A stretch of DNA of 64,000 nucleotides. Source: Paramyrothecium sp. XJ0827 (taxonomy: Eukaryota > Ascomycota > Sordariomycetes > Hypocreales > Stachybotryaceae). Where the stretch lies: the NCBI GenBank assembly GCA_020881915.1, contig JAJFPB010000003.1:1302001-1366000 (forward strand), given 5' to 3'. The notes under the pieces were generated by a model, which was not told the origin of the DNA, did not search any database, and saw nothing but the letters and a program-made list of their open reading frames with translations. Below are positions 56,753-64,000 of the stretch, piece by piece. How positions within the stretch are numbered: position 1 is the first letter of the stretch; each line of letters opens with the position of its first letter. Position numbers and translations under genes: made by a program.

Positions 56753-57585
56753 ATGAAGTTCCTTTCTCTGCTCGCCATGGGGCTCTGCTCCACTGTCGTC
56801 GCCGCGACCAAGAGTCAGTCCCTTCCACCAACAGCCAAAAACTTTCATGTTTATACTAACATTTGATTGATAGAAGTCAAGTATGAGAGGCTTGATAAGT
56901 CCAAGGCCGTGAGTATCACTCTGTAAAAGTCTCATCTCAGAAACAAGCTAACCACCAATAGGCTCTCCTCATCGTCGACCTGCAGGTTGGCCTCTACGGA
57001 GTTGCTCGCGACTTTGACCCCAATCTGTACCGCGATCAGATGATTGCCCATGCTGCCATCGGCACGGTTTTCGACATCCCCGTCGTCCTGACCACCTCTG
57101 CTGAGGTTGGCCCCAACGGCCCCCTGCCCAAGGAGATTCTGCAGATGTACCCCAACCAGACCGTCGTCCAGCGCCAGGGTGAGGTCAATGCTTGGGACAG
57201 CAAGGCTTTCCGTGATGCCGTTATCGCCACCGGTCGCACCCAGTTCATCATTGCCGGCATTGCCACTGACGTTTGCACCACTTTCCTGGCCCTCTCTCTC
57301 CGTGAGCAAGGCTTCGAGGTTTACGCCAACGTTGAGGCTTCCGGTACCACCACTGCTCTTGTCCGCGACGTCTCCAACGACCGCATGGCCCAGGCTGGCG
57401 TTCAGACCCTCAGCTTCTTTGCCATTGTCTGCGAGCTCATGCGCGACTGGCGCCACAAGCCTGGTGCCCAGGAGCTCATCCCCTTCTTCGACAAGTACTA
57501 CCCTTCCTGGGGCTACGTTGCTCGCGCCCATGCCGCCGCTATCAAGGATGGCGTTCTGCAGCCTGGTCAGGAGAACATCATCTAA
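56753..57585 (+). CDS. Secreted isochorismatase-like hydrolase (YcaC type)
   Basis: Three exons (56753-56813, 56874-56908, 56962-57585) encode 239 residues. Residues 1-18 (MKFLSLLAMGLCSTVVAA) form a clear signal peptide, unusual for this mostly cytosolic family. The fold is complete: ALLIVDLQVGLYG with catalytic Asp38, TTSAEVGPNGPLPKEIL (76-92) with candidate Lys89, GIATDVCTTFLALSLREQGF with nucleophile Cys137, and ASGTTTALVRDVSNDRMAQA. The pattern of the NGPLP block is that of YcaC-like hydrolases. Codon use is strongly biased to C-ending codons, unlike neighbours, suggesting high expression. Secreted isochorismatases can divert host salicylate precursors in plant pathogens; whether this one does is unknown. 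Confidence 0.92.
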
Positions 57586-58390
57586 ATCGTTTCTGAGGAT
57601 GTCGGTGAAGCAGATAACAGGCACATAAAAGATTATCTGCTCAAGGAGAATTGGAAACGACTGAATTAGGGATAGTTTGAAAGGGAAAGGGAGAAAAGTA
57701 TCTGCTCCATAGACGAAGGCATAGCAATTACATAGACAATTTAAGCTCCACTGATCATTTCAAGTCATTCATCCACCGCGTGATTGCTTTTTATAGAGAC
57801 ACAATTCAACACTAGTTCTAGTGCAGAAATAAAACCAACTTAATTTCGTGCATTGTCTTCGACTTGCAATAGTTTCTGCATTCGTACTAAGATTTGATGC
57901 ATAGCCCAGACCTGCCCCCCCCAAGTCACGTCAAGCACCCTTTCGATCACCTATTTTATGGTGGTTCTTGTCCCAACGTGGCAATGGAAAATGTGATTTT
58001 TTTTGTGCCAGTTCGAAACGTGATATTTGCACTTACTGCCCATACAACATCTTCATAATTTATAGATGCAAACGAACATTTTATGCGAGCATCTTGATCT
58101 CAAAAGAAAATAGTCCCACCGATTGTCGATCATCTATGATTTGACGCGGCTCATACTTATGGTAAGCTGTAGGGTAGTCGTTTGTTTGACGAGGGCAAGG
58201 GGCTGACAGGACTCTCAAAATGACGACTACAAAAGTTCCTCCAGGCAACGATTCAAAACGCGATTGAGAAGTTAATTGTTGCCCTGAATTCTCACAAAGG
58301 TATCGTCGGGGGTCTAATGCGGCGCCGCCGGCGTCCTGTGCTTCACTGAGAATCTTGTATTAATCTATAGGCTGCTGTTTGTGTGTTGTG
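57586..58390. other. Convergent intergenic gap
   Basis: 805 bp between convergent genes, low GC, with short homopolymer runs (C8 near 57916, T8 near 57998). No gene is seen. Confidence 0.5.
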
Positions 58391-59056
58391 TTAGAATACA
58401 CCGGGAATAAACCGTTTTGTAGACCCATGCCATCTTTCCCACTTTTTCCCGAAGGCGTTTTTCAGCACAGCCTCTTCTAGTTTGACATGTTGAGGTAGTC
58501 CTTTCACCATGGCAAGAATAACGAGGCAACACGTGATGAAGCCCCAGCCCTGAACGTCCTTGAGCAGCCTGCTTGGGATGAAGCAGCCGATTGCGCCGTC
58601 CCATCTAAACAGCAACGCCAGATTCGCGGCTAAAATTAAGACTTGCCCGGTGTAGCCGGGGTGTTGTATATATCGGTAGACACCATTCGTGACGAGCTTG
58701 TCCGGCGGCGTGAAGGCGTCTAGGAAATCGTCGCCCAGGGTAGAGACTGCAGACAGACGAATTGGCCCTGCGACGCATATTGCCAGAAATAGGCATGCGG
58801 CAGTGTACATGTTCCACTCAAAAAGCTTGGCATTGAGATTGTCTGGGTTTGGGCAGACGGCGGTGGCGCTGCGACTACCAAACGAGAGGGTGGCGTGGAA
58901 CACCCCGATGATAATGACGAGTGCGCGGCGGGTTCCGGCGACGTTGGAGTTCAAGTAGGCTTGCCGGCGCCAAAGAGGCGGCATGAAACACAGCATCGTA
59001 ATGAGACTCGAGAGCATCACATTCGACGCGAAACTAACGTGGTGGATTGAAGCCAT
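58391..59056 (-). CDS. ICMT-like membrane methyltransferase
   Basis: A single exon encodes 221 residues. The phospholipid/isoprenylcysteine methyltransferase signature is LVTNGVYRYIQHPGYTGQV (residues 121-139), where R-x-x-x-HPxYxG binds SAM. LGDDFLDAFTPPDKLVTNG precedes it, and EEAVLKNAFGKKWERWHGST near the C-terminus matches the conserved E-E-x-L-x-x-x-F-G-x-x-Y/W block. About five membrane helices are visible. Yeast Ste14 has a longer N-terminus and methylates prenylated CaaX proteins in the ER; this fungal paralogue may act on other lipids or small molecules. It is complete and lacks introns. Confidence 0.85.
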   Translation of the reverse strand: MASIHHVSFASNVMLSSLITMLCFMPPLWRRQAYLNSNVAGTRRALVIIIGVFHATLSFGSRSATAVCPNPDNLNAKLFEWNMYTAACLFLAICVAGPIRLSAVSTLGDDFLDAFTPPDKLVTNGVYRYIQHPGYTGQVLILAANLALLFRWDGAIGCFIPSRLLKDVQGWGFITCCLVILAMVKGLPQHVKLEEAVLKNAFGKKWERWHGSTKRFIPGVF

Positions 59057-59963
59057 TGGTGCTGGTGCGGTTGTCCCGATACGGAAGGTAGTGCGTTGGG
59101 CTTGGGTTCAGAAAGTCTTCTCAGCCTCACGCGCGCGCAGTGAGATAGAGACCAAGGGCCCGAAATAGTTGATCCACTGCTTCTTCATGGCCCAGCACCG
59201 AGAAGGTGAAGATTTGGTAGCTAAAGCCTCCAGAAAAGATGTGCGTCAGTGACATAGAGGCCTCATAATAAGCGATTTAGCCCATTAGGTAATAGCCCAC
59301 CGCACGTGGACCCTGGGGAACTTTTGTCTAAACAGTTAGTAGTTGTCTTACAAATGTGTCATGGCACTTTTCATAATTTCCCCGTTTTTCTCCGGCTTTA
59401 AAAGACGCCTTCCCTTTCAGTCGTAGCAAATGGGCTTGTTCCCGGCATGTCGTAGGGTGCTGGTAAATATAGAATGGGTTGCACTATTCTACCCATTATG
59501 AACAGTATACCCAGCTCGACTCCTCAACACAATTCAGACAAAGGCGTATTGAGGGTCAAAATCCTGTTCTCGCACCACACGAATTTGATGCATATCTGGA
59601 GATGCAACGTCCCTCGCTTTCTGGAAAGCAAATGCATCTTCCATACAAAGCCCTGATGCCAAATATCAGTTTATACCCTGGAACCGCTTGTTACAAGGCG
59701 GCCGCGGGGGCAGTTTAAGCATGCCTCGCCTAATATACAATAATAGAGTAGGCTACAAAGGCACGGAATTCACCAGTATTCACAAATGAGCAGCAGATGC
59801 GGGGAATATATCCGTATTTCTATACGAGCCACAGATGCGGGGCGAGGTCAGCTGGAAACTTCTATCAGGCTACTGATTTGACAGTGTAACATAGCTCGAC
59901 TACTCTTCGCTGATTTGCCCTACCTTATTATCGGTTCCACAGAGTTTGCCAAGCAGCATAATA
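59057..59963. other. Divergent intergenic gap
   Basis: 907 bp between divergent genes. A short near-repeat (AGATGCGGGG at 59794 and 59831) is present. No coding frame is supported. Confidence 0.45.
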
Positions 59964-62029
59964 ATGAGAAATAGTCTTCGTGGACTATTTCGAAGTTCCA
60001 ACCAACCTCCCTTTGAAACCAGAAGTGGCCCGAAACTGTACGGAGACGGTAGTGGCTTTCCTGACCTGGCAGCAGTCACTGACCTAGATAACTTACCGGC
60101 AGACTATGTCCCCAAGTCTGGCCAGACTTGTTCAAAATGCTCCTGGATATTTGCACAATCGAAAATCTTCGACATCAGGAATTACCGCGGTGGCGCGTGC
60201 TCGATAGAGCGTCGGTCTCATCATGAGGATAAGTTTGCGCTTTTCAAGGCCGCTCGGCTCGGATGCCATGTTTGTACTCTCTTGGCGCGGCAATGCAGCC
60301 CGCTCCCGGATGGACCACTCACCATACGCATCAGTTACGTTCGTGGCAAGTACTACTTCGGTATTGAGAAGTCTGCAGACGCACCGCACCATTTCAGCCT
60401 CTACGTTACCTGCTACATTAACGACAATCCCTGGGCCACGAATGAGTTTATGCCGTACAGGTCTGCCTCGGTAGGCACAATCTCAACTAAATCTACAGCG
60501 ACAATAAAGGTCGCCCGTGGCTGGTTGGCTAGCTGTAAGAAGGAGCATGGCTTGTGCTCAGCTCGGGGCAAATTTTCAGCATTGAAACCTAAGAGGCTTC
60601 TGAGAGTGGCATGAACTCATGACATGACGAGTATTTGTCTCGTCGACAGCTCGGACGAGAACCCAGATTTGGAGTATTTGACACTCTCGCACTGCTGGGG
60701 CGGCGGCTCGCATTTGCAACTAATGAAAGACAACCATGCTCTCTTCCGGGCCAGCATACCAGTCAGCACTCTTCCTAAGACGTTTGAGGACGCAGTGGAT
60801 ATTACAGTCCGCCTCGGCTTCAAGTATCTGTGGATCGATGCTCTCTGTATTGTGCAGGACGACATTGAAGATTGGGAAGCTGAAGCACCTCGTATGGGAG
60901 CCATCTATGGCAATAGTTCGTGTACGATTGCCGCTCTGACATCAGTGAACAGCAGTGGGGGATGCTACGCGTCGCGATGGCCACTTGATAATGCCCCCTG
61001 TGTGATAAAGCCAGCGTACGGATCTACCATCACGTTGAGATTATGGACCGACGAAGATAAAGAAGCAGAAGGCTATGCCTCGGAGCTAAGGCGCCACCAG
61101 GGAATCCTTCAGACTCGTGGTTGGGTATTCCAAGAACATGCACTCTCTGCACGCATCCTATACTTTAGTAGTCACGGTATTGGCTGGGAATGCTGCCAGA
61201 CATCGCTCTCCGAGTTTGAGGGTAATACCTCGGGCACTGCACGTAATGACCAGAAACATGCGCTGGCTTCGATGCTGAGGAGCAATCACGGCCCGAACTG
61301 GCACCACATCTGGTGGGAACTCATTGAAACGTATACAACTCGTAGCTGAACAAAAGATCAGATCGATGGCCGGCCATATCAGGGATTGCCAACGTGCTTC
61401 AAGGCTTCACAAAGTCTCCCATCTTGTTCGGAATGTGGCAAACGATGATCAGACGCGAACTGTTATGGAAAGTGAACGGGGAGCCAGACGATAGAAGGGT
61501 GCCGTCTTTGTATCCTACATGGAGCTGGCTCTCTGTAGACCGCGCTGTCAGTGATTTTGGGCTCGAGTATGACCTCGAACACGCGCAATACTTTATGGAA
61601 ATTCTTTTTCTCCCACAGGACCAGGGAATACGAATCATGGAGGCGAGTGCCACGGCTAGGAATGAGTCTTATTTGAGGTTGAAGGCGCCAATGGTGAGAT
61701 GCAAGATAATCCAGCCACGCGGCAAAAGAATCAACAAGCCGACCTTGGCTTTCTACCAAAAGGGAAAAGATAAGGCGCTTGAGGATTTGTTTGAACGATC
61801 CAGCTGGTTCTGTGATTCCGAGGACGTTTCAACATATGGAGACGTGTGGTTTCTGTGCGTGATGAGCGGAGTTTTCTCGCTTTATGGTCTGCTGGTGCGG
61901 CCTGATGCAGAGGATGTCAGTAGATGGACGCGGATGGGCGTGAGCAAATGCGGATTTGCGGCAGATAGCAAGGAGGCTTGGAGAAGGAGCAGCTTCATCA
62001 CGCAAAGGTCGACGATTGACCTTTACTAG
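59964..62029 (+). pseudogene. HET-domain (heterokaryon incompatibility) gene, disrupted
   Basis: An intron-free HET gene is recognisable end to end. The N-terminal part has CSKCSWIFAQSK and AARLGCHVCTLLARQCSP. The HET domain has all three core motifs: YLTLSHCWGG, then FKYLWIDALCIVQDDIEDWE with MGAIYGNSSCTIAAL, then LQTRGWVFQEHALSARILYF. The C-terminal part has LYPTWSWLSVD. Three lesions break it: a TGA at 60612-60614 just before the HET core, a TGA at 61347-61349, and a frameshift near 61367-61372 where TKDQI must change register to reach WPAISGIANVL. No splice sites remove them. HET genes trigger allorecognition cell death; this copy should not make the full protein, unless readthrough occurs. 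Confidence 0.85.
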
Positions 62030-62576
62030 CGTCAGCAAATTTCTAGGTACTATGTAGAAGAGAAGGGCTCCGATGAAGGGTTCGAGGCTCACCGAGCATG
62101 ACTCTTAGATGGATTACTGGGGAGCCTGCAATTACGTAGTGCCGATGCGCCTTACGTTATCCCACAATATAAAGTTGCCGAAACCGGCCTTGCCCATTGT
62201 AGCAGAGCGCATTGGAGCTATTCGTCAGGGCACAAAGTCCCAGTGGAAAAGGGGTCAAGGGGTCGGCTCTTATCTTATCACATGGAATGTAAAAAAAGCT
62301 GTGTGACAGCCCAAATTGGAGTCGAAGGCGGGCGGTGGGCTCGGCACCCGCACCCGCACCCGGCAGGAGATCCGATGCCGGGTGCTTCAGCTTATCATTT
62401 AGCGTGTGTGATAAGCAATTGACCCCTCAAGGTGGGGGACAAATTGAGTCATTCTACTGGTAAGAACTTTTTAAGGTCCTTGCTTGCTTAACGTATTTTA
62501 TTTATCCTCCTCCTCCGACTTTTACTGCTGCCATCCATTGCCTCTCCATCTACGCTTCCAATCCACGCCGTACAAC
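62030..62576. promoter_or_regulatory. Promoter of argininosuccinate synthase
   Basis: 547 bp. It contains a CCCGCA-type repeat (62343-62362), a TGAGTCA site (listed separately) and a CT-rich leader. No gene is seen. Confidence 0.5.
62445..62451. promoter_or_regulatory. GCN4/CPC-1-type site TGAGTCA
   Basis: An exact TGAGTCA lies 126 bp before the start codon of an arginine biosynthesis gene. General amino-acid control by CPC-1 (Gcn4) of such genes is established in ascomycetes. Confidence 0.65.
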
Positions 62577-63217
62577 ATGTCTGACGAGAAACGAGTCTGC
62601 CTGTAAGTGATGAAATGCTGCTTTTTATGTTGCGACTTGAGCTGACCTGTTACAGTGCCTACTCCGGAGGTGCGCGCTGCCTCCCCTCCTTCACCGACAC
62701 TCTTCCGAGCTCTTGACAGATGCTAATGCAGAACAGGCTTGGACACCAGTGTGATTCTCACCTGGCTCCGCCTACAGGTTTGTTCAATCCCCCATCCATC
62801 TTCTTTCTCCTACAGAGGCTCGGTCTGGGTCTTGGTGTCGGTCGCTTTTGCGCAAGACCAGTGCCAGGACAAGGGACAAGGAAACGACTCCAGAAATTAC
62901 CTGTCGCTAACCTATTCTCCCTTGTAGGGCTACACCGTCGTCGCGTTCCTTGGCAACGTCGGTCAAGCCGAGGACTGGGCCGCCGTCGAGAAGAAGGCTC
63001 TGGCTCTCGGCGCCGAGCGTATGGTCATCGAGGATCTGCAGCAGGAATTCCTCGAGGAGCTTGTGTTCCCCGCCATTCAGTGCAATGCCATTTACGAGGA
63101 CCAATATCTTCTCGGAACCAGTCTTGCCAGGCCAGTGCTGGCCCGCGCCCTCGTCCGCACCGCCCAGAAGTTCAGGTGCTCGATACTCAGCCACGGGTGC
63201 ACTGGAAAGGGTAACGA
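62577..63217 (+). CDS. ARG1: Argininosuccinate synthase, 5' part only
   Basis: Four exons (62577-62602, 62656-62669, 62737-62777, 62928-63217) give the first 123 codons plus two bases. Motifs are AYSGGLDTSVILTWL (residues 10-24, ATP P-loop), GYTVVAFLGNVGQAEDW, ERMVIEDLQQEFLEEL, YEDQYLLGTSLARPVLA and SHGCTGKGN. All match the N-terminal third of this enzyme, which joins citrulline and aspartate in arginine synthesis. Exon 4 ends at GA|GTAAGT, which would complete the invariant GKGND with the next exon. About 280 further codons are expected, but nothing resembling QVRFE or later motifs occurs before 64000; instead a minisatellite follows. Either the intron is longer than 780 bp or the gene is truncated. 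Confidence 0.88.
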
Positions 63218-63310
63218 GTAAGTTATTCCAGAAAAATGTCCCTTGGGTAAATGGCCACACCTTCCGCATATTTAGCTACCCCTTGATGGTATGGCCACAC
63301 TAGGTCAGGG

Positions 63311-63530
63311 CCAAGGTTTGATAAAGGTCCATCACAGCTAGCTGCCAAGTTCAGGACCTCAGCTGCCAGCAAAGGTAATCGTCAAAGCTGCCGGCCAAGG
63401 TCGTCGATGTACGGCCAAGGGCAGGGTCTGATAAAAGTCCATCACAGCCAACTGCCCGGGTCGGGACCTCAGCCGCCGGTAGAGGTCATCGTCAGAGCTA
63501 CCGGCCAAGGTTATCGTCGAGGCATGGCCA
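63311..63530. repeat. Direct repeat, two copies of about 110 bp
   Basis: TTTGATAAAGGTCCATCACA at 63317 recurs as TCTGATAAAAGTCCATCACA at 63427, followed in both by AG-CT-CTGCC..GGACCTCAGC..AGGT-ATCGTC..GCTGCCGGCCAAGGT. The period is 110 bp. Many differences are C/T or G/A transitions. Confidence 0.8.
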
Positions 63531-64000
63531 AGGTCGCGAGGCACGGCTGAGTTTGTCGTTGAGGTGCAGCTAAGGTCACAGTCGAGGCACGGCTCAGGTC
63601 ACGTCGAGGCATGGCTAAGGTTGTGGCTAAGCAACCTTGGCCATGCCTCAACCGACCTTAGCCGTGCCTTGATAGACCTTTGGCTGTGTCTCGACCAACC
63701 TTAGCTATGCCTCGACGACGACATTGGCTGTGCTTCGGCGATGACCTTGGCCGTGCCAGTCGAGGCATAGCTAAGGTCATCATCGAGGTACAGCCAAGGT
63801 CGTTATTGAGGCATGGCTAAGCAACCTTAGCCATACCTTAACCTCGGCCGTACTGATCTTAGCAATACCAACCTTAGCCGTGTTCCGATGATGACCTTAG
63901 CTATGCCTCGACAGGCACGGCCAAGGTCATCGCCGAAGCACAGCCAAGGTCGTCGTCGAGGCATAGCTAAGGTCAGGCCAAGGTCATTATCGAGGCACGG
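63510..64000. repeat. GGCATGGCTAAGGT-type minisatellite in alternating orientation
   Basis: Short units like GAGGCA[CT]GG[CT][CT]AAGGTC, often joined by GTCGTC or ATCATC, fill the end of the window. Orientation flips: forward near 63520-63623, reverse near 63632-63740, forward near 63750-63825, reverse near 63826-63915, then forward again to the edge. Units differ mainly by C/T transitions. The array continues past the window. Confidence 0.85.
63606..63649. repeat. Long hairpin inside the minisatellite
   Basis: Arms at 63606-63623 and 63632-63649 pair over 18 bp with a single G-T mismatch around an 8-nt loop. A similar foldback lies at 63809-63838. Confidence 0.75.

Noticed and set aside
56932..57624. 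230-codon open frame antisense to the isochorismatase-like gene
   Set aside because: It mirrors a strongly C-ending codon pattern in the sense gene, is rich in Gly/Val/Asn/Leu without a domain, and overlaps confirmed exons.
57107..57628. 173-codon Pro/Ser-rich frame in the same region, plus strand
   Set aside because: It is a frame-shifted shadow of the isochorismatase-like exon.
1..64000. CRISPR arrays, bacterial operons, rRNA or tRNA genes
   Set aside because: Gene structure is eukaryotic. The only array (63.3-64 kb) lacks spacer-repeat order, and I found no convincing tRNA box pair by eye; a tRNAscan run would settle this.

Overview
The window is nuclear DNA of a filamentous ascomycete (Pezizomycotina). 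The evidence is many genes with 45-65 nt introns (GT..AG, often with a CTAAC/CTGAC branch site), three Zn2Cys6-family regulators, a HET-domain gene, a 2EXR gene, GH131, a JEN-type carboxylate carrier and secreted hydrolases. Genes lie on both strands without operons. I could splice about 22 genes into open reading frames, and found three clear relics (an AbfB/CBM42 fragment, an SRPK-like kinase fragment and a HET gene).

Layout. 1-16 kb: partial 2EXR gene, Zn2Cys6 regulator divergent from a Ure2-type GST, AbfB relic, amino-acid permease, asaB/CmcJ-like oxygenase, DUF218 protein, MFS carrier with a 15-nt exon, and a regulator with only half of a zinc cluster. 16-25 kb (housekeeping): a METTL16-type RNA m6A methyltransferase, a two-segment membrane protein, an unknown protein and a DUF4139 protein. 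25-36 kb: a catabolic gene cluster. 37-57 kb: membrane protein, GH131, a Vps62-like protein, SDR, a Q/G/P/Y-rich protein, JEN carrier, secreted beta-lactamase-like protein and secreted isochorismatase-like hydrolase, separated by long gene-poor gaps. 58-64 kb: ICMT-like methyltransferase, broken HET gene, then the 5' part of argininosuccinate synthase running into a minisatellite of alternating orientation.

The most coherent system is at 24.9-35.7 kb: an anion-symporter MFS carrier, a Zn2Cys6 activator, a 1137-residue fusion of two HIBADH-type dehydrogenases with a four-carbon sugar-acid kinase (OtnK/DUF1537), and a separate HIBADH-type enzyme. The carrier promoter and the activator/fusion divergent promoter each hold a near-identical CGG-N8-CCG palindrome (26757-26770 and 29199-29212). 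The inferred job is uptake, oxidation and phosphorylation of a threonate-like acid. The class II aldolase that is fused to such proteins in plants is absent from this protein and from the window.

All gene models come from reading splice signals and family motifs by eye. No database search was run.
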